Origin: Hyphomicrobiales bacterium
GTDB lineage: Bacteria; Pseudomonadota; Alphaproteobacteria; Rhizobiales; WTKA01
Assembly (NCBI GenBank): GCA_011524605.1
Contig: WTKA01000103.1
Span: 1-32,093 of the forward strand
DNA: 32,093 nt
Direction: 5' to 3'
Shown: positions 6,149-14,615 of the stretch, in pieces
Numbering within the stretch: the stretch's first letter is position 1
Layout of the letters: every line of letters begins with the position of its first letter
Translations under genes and position numbers: made by a program
The notes under the pieces: model-generated
Database searches by the model: none
Seen by the model: only the letters and a program-made list of their open reading frames with translations
Told to the model about the DNA's origin: nothing

Positions 6149-8737
6149 ATGGCACAGCAAGACGCTGAAGTAGATATTGGTGCTGTAATGGGTGCTTTAA
6201 AGAAAGCAGCAGTTCCCATTGCAGTTGTTGCAGCTATATTATCTTTTTTAATTTTTTCCTATCTTCTATCTAAGCCAGATATTTATCATTCTAGCGGCCA
6301 GATTATTTTAGACAGACAAGTTAATAATTTAACAGTTGCTACAACGGGTCAATTAGAGCAACTTCCAAAAGAGATATTATTAAGTCAACTCTCTGTTTTA
6401 AGTTCGAAAGAGAATGCTCGAGAAGTTTTAACCAAGCTCAACCTATTTGAAAGTGATGTGCTTGATCCTCTTGCTGATGGAGTGGGTACTGGCATGAGTA
6501 TTAAGTTATGGCTGGGTATGATTCCTGATCTGAGAGGGCTTAGTAAAGAAGAACGTATACTTTATAATTTTGATCAGCTTGTTGGCGCTAGCCTTGCCGA
6601 TGGTTCACGGGTCATAACAGTTGGTGCAGATACAGAAAATTCAGAAATTTCCGCTGATCTTGTGAATGGTCTAATCACTAATTATATTGATAATATAAAT
6701 TTAGACAGGGAAAATCTTTTAGAAAATACGCATGATGCTATTGATACTCAAATTGCGAATGTTAAAAAGCAAATTGCTGATTTAGAGCATAAATCCTTAC
6801 AAATACGCACCCAAAGCGGTATTTTTAGTATTGGAGATGGGCGTAAAGCAGAAGATGAAGAATTATCAAGATTAGCAGCAAGTTTGCTTGAGACGCAAAA
6901 TATGCGCGTTGAGCGCCAAGCAAGAGCAAAACAAATTAGGAAACTATTGTCAGAAGGGGCTTTGGATACGGCTTCTGAGGTAATTTCATCGCCCGCTGTT
7001 TCCGATATTCGTTCCCGTTTAATTACATTGTTAGAATTAAGAGCTCAGCTGTTGACTACATATTTACCGGCTCACCCTAGAGTGAAAGAAGTTGCTTCTC
7101 AAATTGCGATACAGCGTTCTGCTCTAAAGTCTGCAATGGAAAAATTTGCAAGAAATTATGATACAGAAGCGCAGATAGCTTTAGAAAAAGAGCGTAAAAT
7201 TACGGCTTCGCTAGCTGCCTTGAAAGAAGATATTCTAGATATTAATGAAGACCAAGTTAAGTTACAGTCCTATAGCCAAGAGATTACAGCGCAACGTCGC
7301 TTTCTTGAAAGTCTCATCAGCAAAAAGGAAGAAGTGACTTCACGACAAAAAACGCAACAAACAGGCGATATTTCAGCACGTCAAATCGTTATTGCCGAAA
7401 GCCCGAACGTGCCAAATCCGAAATTCGCTGGTTCTGCTTCTATTCTTACTTTTATTATCATTAATATGCTGGCGCATGGCATTGTATTTTTAATTTCAGC
7501 AATGAAAAATAATACAAAACAGCCTCATTATGCTCAACAAGCGATGCCACCTTTTAATGAGGCTTATATCAATGCTTATCATCAGATGGCTCATAATGAT
7601 AAGATGAAAAATTATAACAATATGCAAGTCCAACCAGATCGCATGCATAATGAAACTAAGTCTGAATTTACTATTGCTAGGGACTTAGAGCAGCACTCAC
7701 AGGTCCAGGCTGAGCAGGCATATGAACAAGAACATCAACAACAACATCAACAACAATCCGATAATTATAATCAGATAGATGAAGTGAGACATAAACAAGA
7801 AGCAGTTGTTGAAATAGAAGAGCTAAATACGCTCGCAAGTGAAGAATTAGCATTAGCCGACCAAAAAATTAGTGCAAAAAAACAACATATAGAAGACTAT
7901 AGTGATGACTTTTCTTTTGAAGCTAACAATGATCAACAGCGTAAAGAAGTTACAAAAAGCAAAAAGAGTAATTCTCTATTAGAGGCTGCTTTGTCAAAAG
8001 ATAATAGTATTTATCTAGATGATAGAGACCTGCAAAAAAAACAAGCCAATGAATTACTCGGAAATGAGATAAAGCATGATGATGTATTTACGCCAGCCAT
8101 ACATCATAATGATCAAAATATGCGGATTGTAGAGCCTGTTTTTGTTGATCGTATAAGCATAGAGGCTATGTATCATCAATATTTAAAGATTAAGCCACAA
8201 CTTTCAAGCCGTAGAATATTGATTACAGGGCAAACAGATTTTCTTACAGCTATTGCAGGTATTGAATTTAGTCGCGCCTGTTTTCGTGCTGGTAAACGTG
8301 TTTGCTTGGTCGATGCTACTTTAAAAATGAATCTTCTAAACCAACAGTTAGGCTTAAATGCACCTTTAGGTTTAGCTGAAATCTTACGAAATACACATAA
8401 TTTACAGAGTGTGTTAGCTATGGATGTTTCTTCTGGGATGTCAATATTAGCTGGCGGCAATGTTAATGGGCTAGACATGCGCGCTTTACAAAGCGCTGAA
8501 ATGGCACTATTATTATCTCATCTTGAAAATCATTTTGATTATATATGCTTTTGCGGTCCAAATTTGTCTGTTTATGATCAAAAAAGTCACTTTTTAAATA
8601 TGTTTGAATTTATATTGCTTGCAGCACAAGTAGGGCAAGATCGGGATGTGCTTGAGCACAGGGTAAATATGTTAAAATCATTAGGTAAAAATCAGCAAAA
8701 TGGGTTAAGTTCAACAACTGATTTTCGAGTAGGGTAG
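6149..8737 (+). CDS. Wzz/GumC/Wzc-like polysaccharide chain-length/export protein with a degenerate C-terminal BY-kinase-type ATPase domain
   Basis: N-terminal TM and Wzz domain (YHSSGQIILDRQVNNLTV), coiled coil, ESPNVPNPKFAGSASILTFIIINML TM2 region, Q/H-rich linker, and a C-terminal ParA/BY-kinase-like fold (RRILITGQTDFLTAIAGIEFSRACFRAGKRVCLVDATLKMNLLNQQLGL) lacking the P-loop Lys. Confidence 0.88.
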   Translation: MAQQDAEVDIGAVMGALKKAAVPIAVVAAILSFLIFSYLLSKPDIYHSSGQIILDRQVNNLTVATTGQLEQLPKEILLSQLSVLSSKENAREVLTKLNLFESDVLDPLADGVGTGMSIKLWLGMIPDLRGLSKEERILYNFDQLVGASLADGSRVITVGADTENSEISADLVNGLITNYIDNINLDRENLLENTHDAIDTQIANVKKQIADLEHKSLQIRTQSGIFSIGDGRKAEDEELSRLAASLLETQNMRVERQARAKQIRKLLSEGALDTASEVISSPAVSDIRSRLITLLELRAQLLTTYLPAHPRVKEVASQIAIQRSALKSAMEKFARNYDTEAQIALEKERKITASLAALKEDILDINEDQVKLQSYSQEITAQRRFLESLISKKEEVTSRQKTQQTGDISARQIVIAESPNVPNPKFAGSASILTFIIINMLAHGIVFLISAMKNNTKQPHYAQQAMPPFNEAYINAYHQMAHNDKMKNYNNMQVQPDRMHNETKSEFTIARDLEQHSQVQAEQAYEQEHQQQHQQQSDNYNQIDEVRHKQEAVVEIEELNTLASEELALADQKISAKKQHIEDYSDDFSFEANNDQQRKEVTKSKKSNSLLEAALSKDNSIYLDDRDLQKKQANELLGNEIKHDDVFTPAIHHNDQNMRIVEPVFVDRISIEAMYHQYLKIKPQLSSRRILITGQTDFLTAIAGIEFSRACFRAGKRVCLVDATLKMNLLNQQLGLNAPLGLAEILRNTHNLQSVLAMDVSSGMSILAGGNVNGLDMRALQSAEMALLLSHLENHFDYICFCGPNLSVYDQKSHFLNMFEFILLAAQVGQDRDVLEHRVNMLKSLGKNQQNGLSSTTDFRVG

Positions 8738-8740
8738 GGT

Positions 8741-9754
8741 ATGAGGTATTTTTCTATTAAAGCCTGTTTGGCTTTCTTAGGACTAACTGGTCTGCATTAT
8801 TTATACCGCCCAATTGGTCAGGGGCAGGGTATAATTTTTACTTTGCACCGGGTCACCAATAAAAAGCCCAATAAGTTTAGCCCAAACTCAATTTTACAAA
8901 TTCAGCCTGACTTTTTAGATCGTCTTCTTTATTTTTTACGTAGAAAAAATATTGATATCATTTCGATGGATGAAGCAATTGCACGCATTCAAGGGGGCAA
9001 AAAATCTGATAATTTCTTTGTCGTTTTCACTTTAGATGATGGGTATAAAGATAATTTATTAGAAGCACTCCCCATATTTGAAAAGCATAACGCCCCTTTT
9101 ACAATTTATATTCCTACAATCTATATTGATGGTCTTGGGGAGCTTTGGTGGCAAAATCTTGAAGATATTATTTCGAAGATAGACGCAGTAGGCTATGTTG
9201 ATAATAATATTTCAAGATATATAAAATGCCGCTCTCTTTCTGAAAAAAGAGCAGCTTTTGACAAAATGTATAAATGGCTTAATAGCTTAGATCAAATTGA
9301 GCAAAGAATTCAAATTAATGACTTAGCAGCGCGTTATAGCTATGATTGCCAGGAAAATTGCCGCGAGCTAATCATGGACTGGAACCAGCTTAAGCTGTTA
9401 GCTAGCAATCCTCTTGTGACCATTGGTGCGCATACGGTTCATCATTATAATTTAGCAAAATTAAGTAGCGAGAAATTAGAACAAGAAATGGCGCTGGGTG
9501 CAGATATTCTTGAAAAAAGCTTAGGGGTTAGGCCAAAGCATTTCTCCTATCCCTACGGCTGGAAAACGGCTTTTGGGGCACGAGAATTTAGAATGACAGA
9601 AAAACTTGGCTTTGCCTCAGGAGTGACGACCTCGTTTGGTACGATTAAAATCAAGGATAACCTGAATATATATGGTCTTCCGCGAATATCTCTCAATGGA
9701 AAATTTCAATCTGTCTTTTGGACAAATGTTTTGTTAAGTGGAAAACCATTTTGA
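8741..9754 (+). CDS. Polysaccharide deacetylase (NodB homology, CE4)
   Basis: FTLDDGYKDNLLEALPIFEKHNAPFTIYIPT, then GAHTVHHYNLAKLS (metal-site HxxxH) and FSYPYGWK. Confidence 0.92.
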   Translation: MRYFSIKACLAFLGLTGLHYLYRPIGQGQGIIFTLHRVTNKKPNKFSPNSILQIQPDFLDRLLYFLRRKNIDIISMDEAIARIQGGKKSDNFFVVFTLDDGYKDNLLEALPIFEKHNAPFTIYIPTIYIDGLGELWWQNLEDIISKIDAVGYVDNNISRYIKCRSLSEKRAAFDKMYKWLNSLDQIEQRIQINDLAARYSYDCQENCRELIMDWNQLKLLASNPLVTIGAHTVHHYNLAKLSSEKLEQEMALGADILEKSLGVRPKHFSYPYGWKTAFGAREFRMTEKLGFASGVTTSFGTIKIKDNLNIYGLPRISLNGKFQSVFWTNVLLSGKPF

Positions 9755-9761
9755 AATTTCA

Positions 9762-9965
9762 TTAACGAATGAGGCGCAAAATTTTCTTTGCAGGCCATAC
9801 CCATGCTATTCCAGCTATAATGTAAAAAATGAGCATGATAATAGGATGTAGGTCTGATAGCAGCATGCCTATATACATCGCAATGAGTATATAAACTATT
9901 AGATAGCAGAAAAAGACCAATATTCCGATCATTTGTTGTATAAATTGCTTCATTTCTTTGCCCAA
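9762..9965 (-). CDS. Small membrane protein, DUF2842 family
   Basis: 67 aa, two TM segments, typical ending (HPIIMLIFYIIAGIAWVWPAKKILRLI), divergent from the COX15 gene. Confidence 0.75.
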   Translation of the reverse strand: MGKEMKQFIQQMIGILVFFCYLIVYILIAMYIGMLLSDLHPIIMLIFYIIAGIAWVWPAKKILRLIR

Positions 9966-10000
9966 TCTTTTATATTAAATATTTTTGCCTAAGATGTCAT

Positions 10001-10031
10001 AATGGCACATTGTTTTTTGCAAAGTGGCATT
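10001..10031. promoter_or_regulatory. Imperfect inverted repeat in the DUF2842/ctaA intergenic region
   Basis: AATGGCACATTG-N7-CAAAGTGGCATT, 10 of 12 arm positions complementary. Confidence 0.45.
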
Positions 10032-10075
10032 TTATAAATATGTAGAATTGATATTAGCATATTTTGGAATAAAAC

Positions 10076-11125
10076 ATGCCCATTTTAGCCCCTACTTACC
10101 AAAGTCTTTATGACGTCAAATATTATTGGTCAATTATTATTTGGATGTTTTGCGTGGCCTTATTGATTTTTGCCATGGTTATTGTAGGCGGTGCAACAAG
10201 GCTAACAGATTCTGGTCTTTCAATCACTGAGTGGAAGCCTATTTTAGGGGCTATACCACCCTTGTCGCTTGAAGAATGGTTGTTAGCATTTGAAAAATAT
10301 AAAGCAATTCCTGAGTATCAGCTTGTAAATAAAGGTATGAGCCTAGAAGAATTTAAAGTTATATTCTGGTGGGAGTGGGGGCATAGATTTCTAGGGCGTA
10401 TCATTGGTATTATCTATGCTGTACCCTTCTTTATTTTTGCTTTAATGGGATGCTTTAACCGTCGCTTATTCCTCATTCTGTTTTTAATTTTATGCTTAGG
10501 CGGATTACAAGGCTATATGGGTTGGTTCATGGTGCAATCAGGTTTAGTGGAAAGAGTTGATGTCTCTCACTATCGTTTAGCGATGCATCTAAGCCTTGCA
10601 GCTGTTATATTTGCTTTAATCATTTGGGTTGGATCACGAATTGCCGCGCAAAGATATACAGGCATCATCTATGCTAAGGCAGGTAACTTCAGTGTAGCTC
10701 TTATTGTATTATGCCTATTTCAAATAGTCTCTGGCGCTTTTGTCGCAGGTCTTGATGCAGGGAAGGTGTATAATACATGGCCTTTAATGGATGGGCACTT
10801 TATTCCTGATCAGCTATTTCTAGAAACGGGTTTAAATGCTATATTTAGTGATCATATGAATATTCAATTCATTCATAGAATGATTGCTTATCTTCTGTGT
10901 ATTTTTGTTATTATGTATGGGTTGCTTCGCTTCATCAATAGATCAATGCGCGTTACATCCATTCTCATGATTATACTGGTGTTTTGCCAAGCAGGCATCG
11001 GTATTTTAACGCTATTATGGAATGTACCAGTATCTCTTGCGCTTGTTCATCAGGCAGGTGCATTTGCTCTATTAGCTGTGCTAGTGCACCATCGTGCCTG
11101 TTTTTATAGGCTTAGGAAGATATAG
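10076..11125 (+). CDS. ctaA: Heme A synthase (COX15/CtaA)
   Basis: GGATRLTDSGLSITEWKPILGAIPPLSLEEWLLAFEKYKAIPEYQ, WWEWGHRFLGRIIG, VAGLDAGKVYNTWPLMDGHFIP, FIHRMIAY, LVHQAGAFALL. Confidence 0.97.
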   Translation: MPILAPTYQSLYDVKYYWSIIIWMFCVALLIFAMVIVGGATRLTDSGLSITEWKPILGAIPPLSLEEWLLAFEKYKAIPEYQLVNKGMSLEEFKVIFWWEWGHRFLGRIIGIIYAVPFFIFALMGCFNRRLFLILFLILCLGGLQGYMGWFMVQSGLVERVDVSHYRLAMHLSLAAVIFALIIWVGSRIAAQRYTGIIYAKAGNFSVALIVLCLFQIVSGAFVAGLDAGKVYNTWPLMDGHFIPDQLFLETGLNAIFSDHMNIQFIHRMIAYLLCIFVIMYGLLRFINRSMRVTSILMIILVFCQAGIGILTLLWNVPVSLALVHQAGAFALLAVLVHHRACFYRLRKI

Positions 11126-11129
11126 TTGA

Positions 11130-11246
11130 TTTAGAGCATATTCGCGTTTCATCATAATCAAAATTGCTTTCTTTCAAAACAGTAAACTACTGTCATAGAG
11201 CGCATCATTGGATTCTTTTTTTTGATAAAACGCGAGATATCCTAAA
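11130..11246. repeat. ~117-bp imperfect palindromic element (MITE/REP-like candidate) between convergent genes
   Basis: Left end TTTAGAGCATATTCGCGTTTCATCA; right end, reverse-complemented, TTTAGGATATCTCGCGTTTTATCA; near-central palindrome ACAGTA-AAC-TACTGT (11179-11193). Confidence 0.65.
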
Positions 11247-11251
11247 AATCG

Positions 11252-11908
11252 TTAGACAGCAATTGGCTTATCAGGAAATGCAAGTTGTTCGCGTGCACGC
11301 CATTCATCTGTCACATAATTAATAATGATAGATTTGCGAATGCCTTCAATTTTTCTTGGCTCAAAACCATGCCAGCTATGATCTGAAGGAATGAAAATCA
11401 TCGTTGAGTTAGGCTTGAATGGAGATCGAGCAACATGGGTGTCCTTATCAGCATATATGTCTGTGCCAAGCTCTCTATGCTGCTCGTCATCTGAAATGTA
11501 GAACAGCATTGTAAATAGTTTAGGGCCAATATCTGTGTGCGGAACAAGCCAAAACCCATCTATGTCCTGTGCATACTCTATGCGTAGATAGCTGCCCGTT
11601 AAATCAACTTCACATTTATTTTGGATTGTTGAAATGACTTCTTTTGACTGGAAAGCTTTTGCAAGATCACTACAAACGCCATATTTTTGCTGATTCTCAA
11701 TATCAAAATAGACACGTGTTTTATTATTAATTTCACGCGTTCCCGATTCTTCAAGTGCGCTTGGGCTTTCAAAAGGCAAAGACCTTAATGACTGGCTAAC
11801 GTCATCAGGAACCACATTATCAAAAATCCAGTGGTTATAGGGCTCATTTATTGTTTCTGCATTATTGAAGCTATTAATAAAACAAGAGCCAATTTGTGTT
11901 GCGTTCAT
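11252..11908 (-). CDS. 2-oxoglutarate/Fe(II)-dependent oxygenase family protein
   Basis: Facial-triad region (GFWLVPHTDIGPKLFTMLFYISDDEQHRELGTDIY) and distal HGFEPRKIEGIRKSIIINYV. Confidence 0.82.
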   Translation of the reverse strand: MNATQIGSCFINSFNNAETINEPYNHWIFDNVVPDDVSQSLRSLPFESPSALEESGTREINNKTRVYFDIENQQKYGVCSDLAKAFQSKEVISTIQNKCEVDLTGSYLRIEYAQDIDGFWLVPHTDIGPKLFTMLFYISDDEQHRELGTDIYADKDTHVARSPFKPNSTMIFIPSDHSWHGFEPRKIEGIRKSIIINYVTDEWRAREQLAFPDKPIAV

Positions 11909-11980
11909 GAGTTATGCCTTAATAAATCTAAATCTTTAAAGCATAAATCACTATCGCTTTCTTATAAAATATGCAAATTT

Positions 11981-12015
11981 AAAATAACAAAAGCGCGAAG
12001 ATAACTTCACGCTTT
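11981..12015 (-). terminator. Rho-independent terminator of fliI-fliJ
   Basis: On the minus strand: AAAGCGTGAAG-TTAT-CTTCGCGCTTT (one mismatch) followed by TGTTATTTT. Confidence 0.75.
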
Positions 12016-12049
12016 GATCATTAATGCAGAATAATTATTCAATTTAATA

Positions 12050-12457
12050 CTATCTGAAAACGGATTGCCCTGCAATCTCATCAAGCTCAGCTTGTTCTTC
12101 TTCAGCTTGTTGGAAAGCTGCTTCACTTTGTGCACGATCTTCAAGAATATCTAATTTTTTCAATTCTTCAAAGGCTTCTGAGAGGTTCGCACGGGCTTTT
12201 TCAAGTTGCGCATTTAAATCTTCGATAGAATTATACAAATTATCACGACGTTGCATTGCCGCTTTTGCGAATGTTGGGTAAGCATAATGATTAATATCTT
12301 CAATACCAGCTTTACGTTGTTCTTCGCCAATTTGCTTTTCTAGGATATCAACCATTTCTTGGAAGTCAGCTAGCATACCTTCGATCTGTGCAACCTGACG
12401 GCGCTTTTCATCGACTTGGAATTTCTTAAGCCTTAATACTCCTTCACGAGATTTCAT
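12050..12457 (-). CDS. fliJ: Flagellar export protein FliJ
   Basis: 135-aa coiled coil (MKSREGVLRLKKFQVDEKRRQVAQIEGMLADFQEMVDILEKQI), immediately downstream of fliI. Confidence 0.88.
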   Translation of the reverse strand: MKSREGVLRLKKFQVDEKRRQVAQIEGMLADFQEMVDILEKQIGEEQRKAGIEDINHYAYPTFAKAAMQRRDNLYNSIEDLNAQLEKARANLSEAFEELKKLDILEDRAQSEAAFQQAEEEQAELDEIAGQSVFR

Positions 12458-12542
12458 CTCTGTTTACTCCTTACTAAACTCAATACTTAAAAACTAAAAT
12501 ACTTAATAAATGTGACTGAATTACTAAGATTTACACTGTAAA

Positions 12543-13877
12543 TTACTTTTCTTGGGGATTCAGTATATTTGCTAATGCTTTATACCCTTCTTCTAGCGAG
12601 CTAACTTCTTGTTTTCCCTGCTTTAAAAAGGCCTGTAGTTGAGGGAACAGATTAATTGCTCTATCCACTTCTGGGTTCGTACCTTTTTTATAGGCGCCTA
12701 ATCTGATTAGTTCTTCCATATCATCATAAACGGTAAGATGGTTCTTTGCTTGATTTACAACCTCTCGATAAGCTTCTGGGGTTGAATCCGGCATTGTTCT
12801 TGAAATAGATTTTAGGACATTTACTGCTGGGAATTGCCCGCGTTCTGCTAGGGCGCGTTCCATAACAATATGACCATCTAAAATGCCGCGCACTGTATCT
12901 GCTACAGGTTCATTGTGGTTGTCACCGTCAACAAGGACAGAAAATAGCCCTGTAATACTGCCGCCATTTACTCCAGGCCCTGCGCGCTCTAAAAGCTTAG
13001 GTAACTCAGTAAAGACAGAAGGTGTATAACCGCGTGTTGTTGGTGGCTCTCCTGCTGAAAGACCAATTTCACGCTGGGCGAGGGCGACGCGCGTGACGCT
13101 ATCCATCATGCAGAGTACATTTTTTCCTTGATCTCTGAAAAATTCTGCCAATGTGAGGGTTAAATAAGCAGCTTGGCGTCTAATCAGAGGGGGCTCATCA
13201 GATGTTGCGACAACAATGATGGAACGCTCTAATCCTTTTTTGCCAAGAACTTTATGAATAAATTCGTTTACTTCACGACCGCGCTCGCCAATCAAGCCAA
13301 TAATCGCAACATCACAATCTGCATTACTAGCAAGCATTGACATGAGATAAGACTTACCAACACCTGAGCCAGCAAAAATACCGAGACGCTGGCCTTCACA
13401 GCATGTGGTGAAGGTATTAATAGAACGCACGCCAAGGTCAATTGTTTTGCCAACAGGATCTCTGTGTGCTGCAGGAGGGGGGGATGCTTTCAAATCACAA
13501 ACTTTAGAGCCTTTTGGCAATGAGCCATGTCCGTCAGCAGGATTGCCCATGCCATCTACAACGCGACCTAGCCATTCATTCGTAGGGCGAACGGTTTGTT
13601 TGCCACTTAAAATTTTAGCTTCTGCCCCAGGGCCTAGTCCATCCACCTTGCCAAAAGGCATGCAAATTGCCTTATTGTTTTTAAACCCAACAACTTCAGC
13701 AGCAACTGGCGTGCCTTTATAAGGAATAAGCGATAATCGACAGCCAATTTGCATCATATGGATGGGGCCAGAAACCTCAATCACGAGCCCTTCAACAGCG
13801 ACGACGCGCCCAGACACTTCATAAGGTGTATATTCATCTAATTCATGGGCAAGCGATTGTAAGGATGAGAAGAGCAT
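12543..13877 (-). CDS. fliI: Flagellum-specific ATPase FliI
   Basis: F1-like ATPase: RLGIFAGSGVGKSYLMSMLA (Walker A), NVLCMMDSVTRVALAQREIGLSAGEPPTTRGYTPSVF, GSITGLFSVLVDGDNHNEPVADTVRGILDGHIVM. Confidence 0.97.
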   Translation of the reverse strand: MLFSSLQSLAHELDEYTPYEVSGRVVAVEGLVIEVSGPIHMMQIGCRLSLIPYKGTPVAAEVVGFKNNKAICMPFGKVDGLGPGAEAKILSGKQTVRPTNEWLGRVVDGMGNPADGHGSLPKGSKVCDLKASPPPAAHRDPVGKTIDLGVRSINTFTTCCEGQRLGIFAGSGVGKSYLMSMLASNADCDVAIIGLIGERGREVNEFIHKVLGKKGLERSIIVVATSDEPPLIRRQAAYLTLTLAEFFRDQGKNVLCMMDSVTRVALAQREIGLSAGEPPTTRGYTPSVFTELPKLLERAGPGVNGGSITGLFSVLVDGDNHNEPVADTVRGILDGHIVMERALAERGQFPAVNVLKSISRTMPDSTPEAYREVVNQAKNHLTVYDDMEELIRLGAYKKGTNPEVDRAINLFPQLQAFLKQGKQEVSSLEEGYKALANILNPQEK

Positions 13878-14049
13878 GTAACATCTTTGTTTTGAATATG
13901 ATTATTTACATATAGTCTCATTTCTATACTTAATATTCGGTAAAGTTTTTATATTTAGTGAGCCAAATAATATTATTTTCTTGCTAAAATTGATATGGTA
14001 AATTGATTTTTATAATTTATATTCATTTCAATTATTTACCGAAGAGGCT

Positions 14050-14487
14050 ATGATGAATTATTCAATCATATTAATTGCAGCAAATTGCATAGCGTTGTTA
14101 AGCTGGATTTGTTTAATCTGCTGGCCTGTAAAAATAAGACCTTATAAATTATTTTATATTATGCGATTAGGTGTTATTGCACTTTTTAGCTATTTTTATA
14201 TTTTTCTAATTATCATTGCGCTTTCAAACCCTGTAGGCGGCGTTCATTCCATTGAAGCTGTTCGTGCTTTATTTAGCACCGATGCGGGGCTTGTTGCAGG
14301 ATGGCTGCACTATCTTGCTTTTGATTTATTTGTTGGGGTTTATGTCGCGGAATTTGCCGATAGAATTGGCGTGAAAAGGATTGTGCAAGTGCCATTTTTA
14401 CTTCTGGTATTTACATTTGGCCCAATAGGCTGGATTAGCTGGTCCATATATCGCAAATATTGGTTTGAAAAACGCGTTGCAAAATAG
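14050..14487 (+). CDS. ABA4-like (DUF4281) integral membrane protein
   Basis: Four TM segments; VRALFSTDAGLVAGWLHYLAFDLFVGVYVAEFADRIG ... PFLLLVFTFGPIGWISWSIYR. Confidence 0.8.
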   Translation: MMNYSIILIAANCIALLSWICLICWPVKIRPYKLFYIMRLGVIALFSYFYIFLIIIALSNPVGGVHSIEAVRALFSTDAGLVAGWLHYLAFDLFVGVYVAEFADRIGVKRIVQVPFLLLVFTFGPIGWISWSIYRKYWFEKRVAK

Positions 14488-14515
14488 TTTTTTGTTTCAA
14501 CAATATTGATTGAAA

Positions 14516-14580
14516 TTTATATTCTGATTATTAAAATATTTACTTACATTATTCTGATTAACTTTACATTATTATGATTA
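14516..14580 (+). repeat. Three imperfect direct repeats upstream of the desaturase-family gene
   Basis: ATTCTGATTA at 14521 and 14551, ATTATGATTA at 14571; the last two lie in longer units ACTTACATTATTCTGATTA / ACTTTACATTATTATGATTA. Confidence 0.7.
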
Positions 14581-14615
14581 GATCTTTAAGGCGATAACTT
14601 TATTTTGAGATAATC

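Noticed and set aside
10003-10020. TGGCAC...TTGC upstream of ctaA, resembling a sigma-54 promoter
   Set aside because: The GG-to-GC distance is 15 bp rather than the required 12, so it does not fit a -24/-12 promoter.
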